Assembly (NCBI RefSeq): GCF_002907375.1
Contig: NZ_MIYK01000010.1
Span: forward strand, 1-64,000
Reading direction: 5' to 3'
DNA: 64,000 nt
From: Fructilactobacillus lindneri DSM 20690 = JCM 11027
Lineage (GTDB): Bacteria; Bacillota; Bacilli; Lactobacillales; Lactobacillaceae
Positions 56,614 through 64,000 of the stretch are shown piece by piece. Under the pieces are notes generated by a model. That model did not search any database. It was given only the letters and a program-made list of their open reading frames with translations, and had not been told where the DNA came from. The position numbers and the translations under genes were made by a program. Within the stretch, counting starts at the first letter, position 1, and every line of letters starts with the position of its first letter.

Positions 56614-56647
56614 AAAATGTCGTTTCCAACTGGAAACGGCATTTTTT
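56614..56647 (+). terminator. Terminator after UvrA-like gene
   Basis: AAAATGTCGTTTCC pairs with GGAAACGGCATTTT across AACT, then T residues. Confidence 0.85.
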
Positions 56648-56659
56648 AGATAATTAATA

Positions 56660-56688
56660 TTTACAAAATATATGAATAATAGTATCAT
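56660..56688 (+). promoter_or_regulatory. Promoter of Y-family polymerase gene
   Basis: TTTACA (56660-56665) and TATCAT (56683-56688) with a 17-base spacer, directly before an SOS box. Confidence 0.65.
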
Positions 56689-56698
56689 TCCTTATATA

Positions 56699-56712
56699 CG
56701 AACGTATGTTTG
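56699..56712 (+). promoter_or_regulatory. SOS (LexA/DinR) box
   Basis: CGAACGTATGTTTG matches the Gram-positive LexA consensus CGAACRNRYGTTYG-type dyad at every conserved base. It lies just after the predicted transcription start and 19 bases before the polymerase ATG. Confidence 0.8.
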
Positions 56713-56730
56713 GTAACGGAGATGATACGC

Positions 56731-58029
56731 ATGGATTATTCAAATGAACCGCACGGAGTGTATTTCTTTATTGATAATAAGTCGTTTTATGCTAGTTGTG
56801 AGAGCGTTGAACGCAAATTAAATCCACTGAAGTCAATTTTAGTGGTGATGTCGCAACAAGCTAATACAGGCGGGGGATTAGTTTTGGCATCCTCGCCGCG
56901 AGCTAAAGAGTTATTTGGAATTAGTAATGTTACTCGTCAATATGATTTACCAAAAGATAAACGCTTGCTGATTGTCCCACCCCGGATGAATTTATACATA
57001 AAACGCAATTTACAGATTAATCAAATTTTTGCTGAATTTGCAGCTGAAAAAGATATTCTGCCCTATTCAATTGATGAATCGTTGATTGATATGACCCATT
57101 CGTGGAAGCTATTTGGGAAGTCGGTTCGGGAAGTTGCTCGAAAAATTCAGCTAACTGTACGAAATCGCCTTGGATTATATACAACTGTCGGAATTGGGGA
57201 TAATCCGATGCAGGCGAAGTTAGCCTTAGATATTTATGCAAAGCACAATCACGAACTAATGGGCGAGATTCATTACGATTCAGTGCCGCAAAAAATCTGG
57301 TCGATTAAACATTTAACTGATATTTGTGGGATTGGAAAACACATGGAATTACGACTGAACTCGTTAGGAATTTATACAGTTAATGATATAGCCCATGCTA
57401 ATCCATATTTATTGAAGGATAAATTAGGCGTGATTGGAACTCAGATATTTGCGACTGCTTGGGGAATTGATCGTAGTAACATGAAACAGCAGTTAAAACC
57501 ACAAGAACGTAGTTACAGCAACGGGCAAGTGCTACCACGCGATTATTTTAAGCAGGCAGAGAGTGAAGTCATGATTAAAGAAATGGCTGAACAAGTGGCA
57601 TTGCGGATTCGTTTTCATGGATTGCAAACGTCATGGATTAGTTTGGCGATTGGTTTTTCCTTTGCTCAAAAAGAAAAAAGCGGTGCACGTGGATTTGCTC
57701 ATTCCATGAAGATAGAAGCTACAGATGATGGATTATTGATTGCTAATCGATTGGTAAAAATGTTTCGTGAATATTGGCATGGTGAAACGATTCGAAACGT
57801 GATGATTGATTATGGGAAGTTACGTCCCAAGTGTGGCAACCAGTTGAATTTATTCGTGGATAATAAAGCCATTATCAAACGTAATCGGCTGAACCAAGTC
57901 AAAGATCAGATTATCCAGAAGTTCGGAACAACATCATTAGTTTACGCTGATAGTTTAGAGAGTGGTGCAACTGCCATCCAGAGGGCCGGATTAGTTGGTG
58001 GTCATCGAGGTGGAAATAGTTATGAATAG
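56731..58029 (+). CDS. Y-family DNA polymerase (UvrX/UmuC-like)
   Basis: Error-prone translesion polymerase of the SOS response. ATG 56731 is preferred: GGAG lies nine bases upstream, while the TTG and ATG before it overlap that site. The 432-aa product keeps the catalytic motifs FFIDNKSFYASCE (Asp/Phe-Tyr steric gate region, about 12-24) and YSIDESLID (Asp-Glu pair, about 110-118), and the ICGIGKHMELRLNSLGI helix-hairpin-helix. The SOS box upstream and the YolD-like gene downstream fit the UvrX (YqjW) type. Confidence 0.92.
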   Translation: MDYSNEPHGVYFFIDNKSFYASCESVERKLNPLKSILVVMSQQANTGGGLVLASSPRAKELFGISNVTRQYDLPKDKRLLIVPPRMNLYIKRNLQINQIFAEFAAEKDILPYSIDESLIDMTHSWKLFGKSVREVARKIQLTVRNRLGLYTTVGIGDNPMQAKLALDIYAKHNHELMGEIHYDSVPQKIWSIKHLTDICGIGKHMELRLNSLGIYTVNDIAHANPYLLKDKLGVIGTQIFATAWGIDRSNMKQQLKPQERSYSNGQVLPRDYFKQAESEVMIKEMAEQVALRIRFHGLQTSWISLAIGFSFAQKEKSGARGFAHSMKIEATDDGLLIANRLVKMFREYWHGETIRNVMIDYGKLRPKCGNQLNLFVDNKAIIKRNRLNQVKDQIIQKFGTTSLVYADSLESGATAIQRAGLVGGHRGGNSYE

Positions 58030-58433
58030 TGATTAGCAAAGAAGGGATTTTGTTGGAAGAGAAAGCTGTGGCAGCATTTTTTAAACATGATTATCATGAT
58101 CGGGGATTAAAAAAGTGGCAGGGATATTTTTTGTCGGATCATACGCAACGGATTAATGTAATTAGAAAACGACGCCACGAAAATAAAACTCGGCAGTTAC
58201 ATGAACAAATGAATGCGACAGCAATTAGTGAGGTAGTCAGTCGGGCAATGACTAAACAACAGCAGGTTTGCGTGCAAATTTGTGAATATCGCGATGGGGA
58301 GTTGAAAATTAATGATTTAGTAGGCAAGATTACTGGACTAGATGGCAATTTTTTGCGACTTGACAATCGTTTGCTATTAACTTCTATGATTGTCAGTGTT
58401 GCATTAGTCGATAAAAAAAGCCGCCCAATTTGA
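58029..58433 (+). CDS. YolD-like protein, partner of Y-family polymerase
   Basis: The 134-aa protein has the YolD-type motif DRGLKKWQGYFLSDHT (about 24-39), commonly next to UvrX-type polymerases in Firmicutes. The GTG 58029 overlaps the polymerase stop as TAGTG. A TTG at 58053 with GAAGGG upstream is an alternative start. Likely SOS-induced with the polymerase. The last codons lie inside the terminator hairpin of the converging gene. Confidence 0.75.
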   Translation: MISKEGILLEEKAVAAFFKHDYHDRGLKKWQGYFLSDHTQRINVIRKRRHENKTRQLHEQMNATAISEVVSRAMTKQQQVCVQICEYRDGELKINDLVGKITGLDGNFLRLDNRLLLTSMIVSVALVDKKSRPI

Positions 58434-58460
58434 ACAAATAATGTTCAAATGTGACGACTT
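58413..58460 (-). terminator. Terminator of MucBP-like gene, overlapping the converging gene end
   Basis: Minus-strand AAGTCGTC..ATTTGAACA (58460-58442) pairs with TGTTCAAAT..GGCGGCTT, followed by seven T. It covers the YolD-like stop at 58431-58433, so it may end both transcripts. Confidence 0.75.
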
Positions 58461-58471
58461 AATTGATAAAT

Positions 58472-59260
58472 TTAGAATCCTTGAAAGAAAGCTTGAATTC
58501 GTGCAGTAATCATACTGAAACCATCTTGAATGGCAGCAGTGATTTGTTGCAGCATATTGCTATTATTTTGGTCAATATGTTGTTCAATTTGTTGTTTAGC
58601 ATTGTCAATGGCATGTTGTGCTTGTTGATTATCCGAATTATTACTATTGCTATCGTTATTACCATTACTAGAATTACTATTGCCATTATTATTACTAGGT
58701 TTAGTATTATAGTTTTTCACAACAACTGGATTTTGTTTAACTTGTTGTTGCGCATTTTTACCAGCGTTATATAATCCCCAGACACTCAAGATGATAATTA
58801 TTAAAAGAATGATAACGATCCAACGAAACCAGTGATGTTTTTGTTTACGAGGAGCAGCGGCAGCTTGGTATTGAGTTTGTTGTTGTTGGACAGGATTAGG
58901 ATTAATCGGCTGTGCTTGGACATAAGGAGCATAAACTAGATTATAAGTTAATGTTCCTCTGCCAAATGTTCCAGCAGCGGTACCGTTAGGAGATACTGCA
59001 ACTACACTTCCCAAATTAGCTGGGTAACTGACATTTCTTTTAAAAGAAGCATCAGTTAGATAACTAAGCGTGGTTGAATCGCCACTTAATCCTTGAACTA
59101 TGTATCCATTTAAATCAGGAACATCAATGTAAAAAGCAGTTCCTGGCATTCCCTGATATTCTTCTGGTGGAGTTAATATTTGACCGTTTTTATCAACCAC
59201 GTTGACGATTACTTTACCGACATTATTTCCAGTTCGGCTTCCAACTGTTTCGTTGTTCAT
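58472..59260 (-). CDS. Membrane protein with MucBP-like N-terminus
   Basis: The 262-aa protein has no signal peptide. An N-terminal domain (about 14-110: GKVIVNVVDKNGQ, GMPGTAFYIDVPDLNGY) has the pattern of MucBP/beta-grasp adhesion modules. A Pro/Gln linker follows, a basic KQKHHWFRW stop, one membrane span (about 146-165), an Asn/Ser-rich low-complexity stretch (about 188-220) and a Gln-rich helical C-terminus. By charge the N-terminal domain would be inside and the C-terminus outside, the reverse of a normal surface adhesin. ATG with AAAGGAG. Function unknown. Confidence 0.7.
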   Translation of the reverse strand: MNNETVGSRTGNNVGKVIVNVVDKNGQILTPPEEYQGMPGTAFYIDVPDLNGYIVQGLSGDSTTLSYLTDASFKRNVSYPANLGSVVAVSPNGTAAGTFGRGTLTYNLVYAPYVQAQPINPNPVQQQQTQYQAAAAPRKQKHHWFRWIVIILLIIIILSVWGLYNAGKNAQQQVKQNPVVVKNYNTKPSNNNGNSNSSNGNNDSNSNNSDNQQAQHAIDNAKQQIEQHIDQNNSNMLQQITAAIQDGFSMITARIQAFFQGF

Positions 59261-59435
59261 TTATTAGTGCTCCTTTAATTAATTTATGTGTTAGATATAT
59301 ATAATAACATTATCTCTCACATGTTGAAAACTTTCATTAAATGACGAACATAAATCGATAATTTTTATATTATTATAAGAAAATCAGGGTATAATTTTTT
59401 ATTAATGAATTAACCAAAAGAAATGGAGATATTTT

Positions 59436-60407
59436 ATGACAGAGATTAAAGCAGCTGTGGTAACTGATTTTAATCATTATCCAAAACTAACTAATTTCAC
59501 AGCACCAACACCAGCAGCTAATGAAAAATTAATTAATGTTGAAGCTACAGCTGTTTATAACTTGGTTCGGGGACGGGCAAACGGATCACACTATTCTAGT
59601 ACAACTAAGTTTCCCTTTATTCCAGGTGTCGATGGAGTTGGTCGTTTGACTGATGGCAACCCAGTCTACTTTTTTAATTTTGACGGTAAACACGGTTCTA
59701 TTGCCGAGCAAACTGCAGCACCTACTAATCAAATTGTAGCATTGCCTAGTAATATTACACATCAGCAGATGGTTAAAGTAGCAGCTGGAATGAATCCAGC
59801 AATGTCGTCATGGATGGCATTAGTTTTACGAGTTGGTGATTTAACCGGTAAAGATGTTCTAATTATGGGTGTAACTGGCGAAGCAGGTAAGATGGCGGTA
59901 CAAATTGCTAAGCATTTAGGTTCCAAGCAAATTATTGGAGTAGGGAGAAATCGAGAAAAATTAGCAGATGTTAAAAAGCTTGGTGCTACAAAAGTTATTT
60001 CTTTATTGGACGATCCCGAAATATTAAAGCCTGCATTATTAAAAACAGCTAATGTCGATGTAGTTTTAGATTATTTGTGGGGTGATGTTACCCAAAATTA
60101 TTTGCAAAATATTTTGCCAGCACGATTTGATCATAGTAAAGAGTTAACTTGGATTGAGATTGGAAATATGGCAGGACGCAGTTTAGATTTGCCAGGAGCG
60201 GTTTTACGTTCGATTAATCTTTTGTTAGTTGGAAGTGGCTTAGGCAGTTTTTCAAACACAGCTTATGCAACCCAATTTAAAAAATTAGCTGAGTTGATTG
60301 CTCATGGTGAATTAACCATCAAGCCTAAAGAGGTTCCATTAAGTGAATTGAACGAAAAAAATTGGCTAGATAATTCGCAAAGAACCGTTTATACCATGAA
60401 AAAATAA
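59436..60407 (+). CDS. MDR-type alcohol dehydrogenase/quinone reductase family protein
   Basis: 323-aa medium-chain reductase. The N-terminal GroES-like part lacks the zinc ligands of true alcohol dehydrogenases. The nucleotide-binding part shows VLIMGVTGEAGKMAVQIAKHLG (about 145-166, cited family loop). This suggests NAD(P)H-dependent quinone or enal reduction; the substrate is unknown. ATG with AATGGAG. A separate promoter follows for the next gene. Confidence 0.82.
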   Translation: MTEIKAAVVTDFNHYPKLTNFTAPTPAANEKLINVEATAVYNLVRGRANGSHYSSTTKFPFIPGVDGVGRLTDGNPVYFFNFDGKHGSIAEQTAAPTNQIVALPSNITHQQMVKVAAGMNPAMSSWMALVLRVGDLTGKDVLIMGVTGEAGKMAVQIAKHLGSKQIIGVGRNREKLADVKKLGATKVISLLDDPEILKPALLKTANVDVVLDYLWGDVTQNYLQNILPARFDHSKELTWIEIGNMAGRSLDLPGAVLRSINLLLVGSGLGSFSNTAYATQFKKLAELIAHGELTIKPKEVPLSELNEKNWLDNSQRTVYTMKK

Positions 60408-60416
60408 GCTAATAAA

Positions 60417-60446
60417 TTGCGTCCTACTTTTGAAAAGAGCTATAAT
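60417..60446 (+). promoter_or_regulatory. Promoter of DsbA-family gene
   Basis: TTGCGT (60417-60422) and TATAAT (60441-60446) with an 18-base spacer, about 40 bases before the ATG. Confidence 0.6.
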
Positions 60447-60487
60447 TATATACTAACTTTAAATAAGTAAATAGAAAGTGTGGAGTT

Positions 60488-61207
60488 ATGGTTAAAATTG
60501 ATATTTGGTCAGATGTAATTTGTCCTTTTTGTTATCTTGGTGCAGCACGTTTAGAAGCCGCGATTAAAAAGACGCATCACGAACAGGATGTTGAGTTACA
60601 TTTGCATTCCTTTGAACTAGATCCTAATGCTCCTAAGTATCAGCCTGGAGATGATACTCTGGTACAAATGGTAGCACATAAGTATCATGTTCCGGAAGAA
60701 CAAGCAGCAGCGAGTCAAGAAAAATTGGCAGCTAGTTTAAAACAAGTCGGTTTGAATTTTGACTGGAAACAAGCTAAACCTACGAATACCTTTATGGCGC
60801 ATCGCTTAATTCATTATGCTCAGAAGTTTAATCTTGATTTGGCATTGGATAAGAATCTAAAGACTGCTTATTTAAGCGAAGGTGAAGATGTGTCTGATCC
60901 AGATGTTTTAAAACGTCATGCACAAGCAGTCGGACTTACTAATACAGATGAGATTGATAAGGTATTGAGTTCTGATGAATATGGCGATGCAGTTCGAGCA
61001 GACGAAGCAAGAGCACACCAACTTGGTATTACTGGAGTTCCTTTTTATCTAATTAATGATAAATATACGATTTCAGGTGCTCAGCCAGTTGAATTATTTG
61101 AACAAGCCCTTAACCAAGTTTATGATGAACAGCAAAATATTAAACCTCAACCTTTAGATCAAGCTGGTCAAGGTAAGAGCTGCGATGGCGATGGTTGTTC
61201 GATTTAG
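60488..61207 (+). CDS. DsbA family (FrnE-like) oxidoreductase
   Basis: The 239-aa thioredoxin-fold protein has the active-site CPFC in SDVICPFCYLG (about 12-15), a helical insertion and the cis-Pro motif ITGVPFYLI (about 180-188). No signal peptide, so cytoplasmic, as for the FrnE group. A further Cys pair in the tail (GKSCDGDGCSI) may exchange with the active site. In this family the role is disulfide handling or oxidative-stress defence; the exact role is unknown. Confidence 0.87.
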   Translation: MVKIDIWSDVICPFCYLGAARLEAAIKKTHHEQDVELHLHSFELDPNAPKYQPGDDTLVQMVAHKYHVPEEQAAASQEKLAASLKQVGLNFDWKQAKPTNTFMAHRLIHYAQKFNLDLALDKNLKTAYLSEGEDVSDPDVLKRHAQAVGLTNTDEIDKVLSSDEYGDAVRADEARAHQLGITGVPFYLINDKYTISGAQPVELFEQALNQVYDEQQNIKPQPLDQAGQGKSCDGDGCSI

Positions 61208-61252
61208 ATTTATAGTTGCATTAATTTTCACTAGATAATCATGATATAACAT

Positions 61253-61289
61253 AAAATCCTTAACTACCACCAGTAGTTAAGGATTTTTT
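61253..61289. terminator. Bidirectional terminator
   Basis: AAAATCCTTAACTA pairs with TAGTTAAGGATTTT across CCACCAG. It serves the converging DsbA-like and dehydrogenase genes. Confidence 0.85.
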
Positions 61290-61304
61290 TAGGTTCATTA
61301 TTTA

Positions 61305-62333
61305 TTACTTACTTACTGTTACTTTTCCAATCATATGGCCATCTTCGACTAATGCAGTAGCTTTCCGTAAGTTTTCAGCATTTATAGGAGTGAATGATTT
61401 GGTTAATGTATTTTTTAATTTTCCTTCATCAAGTAAATTACTGATTTTATCAAGAATTTCGTGTTGTGTAATCATATTAGGTGTTTCAAAATATGATTTG
61501 GCAAACATCCATTCCCAAGCAAATATGACTGCTTTTTGTTTCAATGGGGCAAAATTCATATCTTTACCACTGCCAGTGATAGAAGCAATGTGACCAAAAG
61601 GAGCAATTAATTTTGTAATAATTGACCAGTAAGCATCCAAATTTTTTAAATCTAAGATATAATCAACAGTTTCAAAACCAAGCTGATGAATTTGTTTGAT
61701 TAAATCATGATGATAATCAACTACGTGTTTAGCACCATGTTCCAGTTCCCATTTCTTTGATTTTTCATTTCCAGCGGTAGCGATGACTTGTAAACCCGCT
61801 AGGTTAGCTAGTTGGGTAGCAACTGAACCAACACCACCGGAGCCGTTGATAATTAAAATACTTTTAGATTGATTATTTTGATAAGCATTAAAATCAATTT
61901 CAAGCTGTTCAAAAAGACATTCCCAGGCAGTTAAACTAGTGAGCGGCATTGCTGCACTTTCTTTGGGAGTAAGACTTTTTGGAGCATGTCCCACAATTCG
62001 TTCGTCGACTAATTGGTATTCACTATCGCTGCCGGGACGAATATATGATCCAGCATAAAAAACACGATCTCCTTTTTGAAACAGACTGGTTTCTGTACCA
62101 ACTGCTTCAACGGTTCCACAAGCATCATAGCCGATTACCTTTGGTTCGGGTAAAGTTGTTTTTTGACTGCGACGAGTAAAAATATCAACGGGATTAACTG
62201 AAACTGCTTCGACTTTCACAACTAAATCATGTGGTTGCGGTGTTTTTAATTCCGTTTCGAAACTAAATAAACTTTTTGCGTCTGAGATAGGTAAGTATTT
62301 TGTGTAACCAATAGCATTCATTTTTTGTGACAT
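61305..62333 (-). CDS. Zinc-type alcohol dehydrogenase-like protein (MDR, quinone-oxidoreductase class)
   Basis: The 342-aa medium-chain reductase has the N-terminal VNPVDIFTR and VIGYDACGTVEAVG segments and a Rossmann loop INGSGGVGSVATQLA (about 165-179). It lacks the catalytic zinc Cys/His pattern, as in the ZADH1/Qor-like subgroup. It differs from the gene at 59.4 kb and is not a close duplicate. ATG with AAGGGAG. Single gene. Confidence 0.85.
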   Translation of the reverse strand: MSQKMNAIGYTKYLPISDAKSLFSFETELKTPQPHDLVVKVEAVSVNPVDIFTRRSQKTTLPEPKVIGYDACGTVEAVGTETSLFQKGDRVFYAGSYIRPGSDSEYQLVDERIVGHAPKSLTPKESAAMPLTSLTAWECLFEQLEIDFNAYQNNQSKSILIINGSGGVGSVATQLANLAGLQVIATAGNEKSKKWELEHGAKHVVDYHHDLIKQIHQLGFETVDYILDLKNLDAYWSIITKLIAPFGHIASITGSGKDMNFAPLKQKAVIFAWEWMFAKSYFETPNMITQHEILDKISNLLDEGKLKNTLTKSFTPINAENLRKATALVEDGHMIGKVTVSK

Positions 62334-62527
62334 AATCTAATCTCCCTTGTTATTTGATTAACTAAACTATAAGCCGTTTTGACAATCATAAATGTGTCTA
62401 TTATTCATTTTGATATTTCCTTACATAAAGTAATTATATTAACTCTAGTATAGTAGAAGTTTACTTTAATGGATAGAAAACCGTTTATGTGATTGGTATA
62501 ATGATGAAATGAATTAGGGGGATTGTG

Positions 62528-63334
62528 ATGTTATATTTAACCGCTAGTATTTTCGGCTTTATTATCGGTGTTTTTATCATGTGGTTTTTGTATCGAAAAA
62601 AAGCAACTGGGGTTTTTCCAGTCACTTTTGTGATTACTTTTGCTATTTTTTTAGCTGTCATTTTATTAGTTACCTTGTTTTTATGGTTTGAGTTGCCTAA
62701 TGAATCAGATTGGATTGATTATGCGGGCGAAATTATTGGAGCAGTTACTGGATCTTTGATTGCTGCTTCAATTTCTTATTATGTAACGGTTGGCACGCAA
62801 ACTAATTTGGACCGACAAAAAGCAATTAATCACTATATTTTGGATTGGCAACTGAATAATAAAAAAGATCTTTATAATGATTTTAAAAGTTCGGAAGCAA
62901 CAGTGAGTGCGATTACGGATGCTGGTAATCAGTTAGGAGCTTTATTTAGTGAAAATAATGGTGATACTCGGATTGCAGCTGCGCAAATCAAAGCCATTAA
63001 TTTGAGCTTAAAAACTAATCTTACTAACTTTAAAAATCAGTTGAATTATATTGATGACAAATATAAACCAACTTTTGATTTTGTAACCAAGATGAGTTAT
63101 AAAGGAACGTCAATTCAGGATTGTTTAAACGTTATTAATCAGGATTTAGATGGTTTATCGTCATTTGAAACATCGTTAACAAATTTATTGCAGACTTATC
63201 AAAATGATGATGCAAGTCAGACAGCTAACTTGTATCATCAAGCACAACTTGACTTTGTAAACGCAAAAAATAGTTTTCAGCTAGAAAAACCATTTTCTGA
63301 AATGCTGAATATCTTAATTGAATTTCCAAATTAA
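62528..63334 (+). CDS. Hypothetical membrane protein
   Basis: ATG 62528 has an AGGGGG site six bases upstream, preferred over the GTG before it. The 268-aa product has three membrane segments in the first 90 residues. The third ends in GAVTGSLIAASISYYVTVG. A long hydrophilic helical region follows (90-268), rich in Asn, Gln and Leu, ending FSEMLNILIEFPN. Not recognised; the layout suggests a membrane-anchored coiled-coil protein. Confidence 0.7.
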   Translation: MLYLTASIFGFIIGVFIMWFLYRKKATGVFPVTFVITFAIFLAVILLVTLFLWFELPNESDWIDYAGEIIGAVTGSLIAASISYYVTVGTQTNLDRQKAINHYILDWQLNNKKDLYNDFKSSEATVSAITDAGNQLGALFSENNGDTRIAAAQIKAINLSLKTNLTNFKNQLNYIDDKYKPTFDFVTKMSYKGTSIQDCLNVINQDLDGLSSFETSLTNLLQTYQNDDASQTANLYHQAQLDFVNAKNSFQLEKPFSEMLNILIEFPN

Positions 63335-63374
63335 ACAAGCCAGTTCTCAATGTTTGAGAGCTGACTTGTTTTTG
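63333..63374. terminator. Bidirectional terminator
   Basis: AAACAAG.CAGTTCTCAA pairs with TTGAGAGCTG.CTTGTTT, with T-rich sequence on the right. It serves the converging 268-aa and 52-aa genes. Confidence 0.8.
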
Positions 63375-63376
63375 TT

Positions 63377-63535
63377 TTATTTCAATTTTTTAATAATATA
63401 ATATGCTACAAACGCTAAGATAGCAAAAGTTATAATGACATAAATAAATCTCATTAAATATCCTTGTGCAGGGAATAAAATAATTAAAATCATAACGAAA
63501 ACGCAAATTATTAATGCAGTTTTTTTCTTATCCAT
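63377..63535 (-). CDS. 52-aa two-span membrane protein
   Basis: Below the usual size limit. ATG 63535 has an AAAAAGGAG site at the right distance; ATG 63538 is an alternative. The product MDKKKTALIICVFVMILIIL... has a basic start and two hydrophobic spans (about 7-21 and 30-46) with RF and a KKLK end. Ribosome site, charge pattern and codon use all support a real gene. Divergent from an XRE regulator whose own product appears membrane-linked; the pair may work together. Function unknown. Confidence 0.65.
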   Translation of the reverse strand: MDKKKTALIICVFVMILIILFPAQGYLMRFIYVIITFAILAFVAYYIIKKLK

Positions 63536-63675
63536 CATTTTCTCCTTTTTTGTTTATTTATCTTAAAATTATTGTATTGTAGAATAAATAACAAGCTATG
63601 ATATTAAGACATTACGAAATTTTTGTCGTAAAATCTTTACCAAGTAGTTAAGAACGTTATTATTATGAGGATATT

Positions 63676-64000
63676 ATGAACTTATCAAATCAATTAAAAA
63701 AATATAGACAAAAGCAAAAAATAACGCAAGAAATGTTGTCTAACCATTTACATGTTTCGAGAAAAACAATTTCTAACTGGGAAACGGGAAGAAGTACTCC
63801 AGATTATGAAACCTTATTAGCTGTCAGTGATTTTTTTAATGTTAGTATCGATGAATTATTGGGGAATGATATTAAGCAAACTGATGAGTTTAATTTTACA
63901 TCACAAAATCGCAAAAATTTATTTTGGTTTTCCTATTATTTAAACATAATTTTATTAGGATTAAGTTATTTAAACTTTCTTCGTTTATTTATATTTCCGC
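63676..64000 (+). CDS. XRE family regulator, partial at window end
   Basis: 108 codons are visible. An N-terminal Cro/CI helix-turn-helix (KKYRQKQKITQEMLSNHLHV, then SRKTISNWETGRSTPD, residues 7-45) is followed by a linker. From about residue 82 a hydrophobic segment begins (FWFSYYLNIILLGLSYLNF) and continues past the window edge. This is the build of membrane-tethered XRE regulators in lactobacilli. ATG 63676 with TGAGGATATT upstream. Confidence 0.85.
   Translation, partial: MNLSNQLKKYRQKQKITQEMLSNHLHVSRKTISNWETGRSTPDYETLLAVSDFFNVSIDELLGNDIKQTDEFNFTSQNRKNLFWFSYYLNIILLGLSYLNFLRLFIFP

Noticed and set aside
1-64000. CRISPR arrays, tRNA, rRNA, insertion sequences or phage genes
   Set aside because: No regularly spaced repeats, no tRNA cloverleaf, no transposase or integrase motifs were found on reading.

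Overview
The window looks like a chromosomal segment from a low-GC lactic acid bacterium of the Lactobacillaceae. Four things point there: AT-rich DNA with strong AGGAGG-type ribosome sites, a lysine riboswitch and a T-box, a Mn-catalase that matches the Lactobacillus plantarum enzyme closely as I remember it, and an accessory Sec (SecA2/SecY2) locus with a KxYKxGKxW/LPxTG serine-rich adhesin. Adjacent zwf and gnd fit a pentose-phosphate-using lactobacillus. I cannot name the species. No rRNA, tRNA, CRISPR array, phage or insertion sequence was recognised.

Layout. 0-2.5 kb: glutamine-type ABC transporter, a substrate-binding/permease fusion (frameshifted) plus its ATPase. 2.6-5.4 kb: TSUP exporter, a PadR/DUF1700 operon ending in two tiny membrane proteins, and an FMN reductase. 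5.4-7.0 kb: a SteT-like Ser/Thr permease (frameshifted) behind what looks like a leader-peptide transcription attenuator. 7-16 kb: DAP/lysine biosynthesis on both strands. The forward operon lysA-dapH-dapL-dapA-dapB-asd sits behind a lysine riboswitch; aspartokinase and dapF are divergent. 16-18.5 kb: a T-box-controlled amino-acid ABC transporter, probably for histidine. 18.7-27 kb: an AT-rich accessory island with Mn-catalase, aldehyde dehydrogenase, 2-keto acid decarboxylase and three paralogous LysR regulators, two of them frameshifted. 27-37.8 kb: CycA-like permease, multicopper oxidase, a RelE-type toxin-antitoxin pair, a UPF0637 protein, gnd, zwf, a GH13 alpha-glucosidase with a cre site, and a LysM/Apf-like wall protein with a WalR box.

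38.5-52 kb: a complete-looking accessory secretion locus in the order secA2-secY2-asp1-asp2-asp3-gtfA-gtfB-srr. GtfA/GtfB should glycosylate the adhesin, Asp1-3 and SecA2/SecY2 export it, and sortase anchor it. secA2, asp1 and the adhesin each carry a frameshift, so the pathway is either decaying, phase-variable, or affected by sequencing indels. A divergent 59-aa membrane protein appears to be transcribed leaderless. 52-64 kb: DegV, an MFS exporter followed by a UvrA-like ATPase, an SOS-box-controlled Y-family polymerase with a YolD-like partner, a membrane protein with a MucBP-like N-terminus, three oxidoreductases, and a divergent pair (52-aa membrane protein / XRE regulator) that runs off the end.

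The most interesting signals are the Ser/Thr-rich leader-peptide attenuator upstream of the SteT-like permease, seven single-base-type frameshifts (five with a downstream frame consistent with one missing base, three of them in A/T runs of 6-8), and several small membrane proteins below usual gene-calling size.
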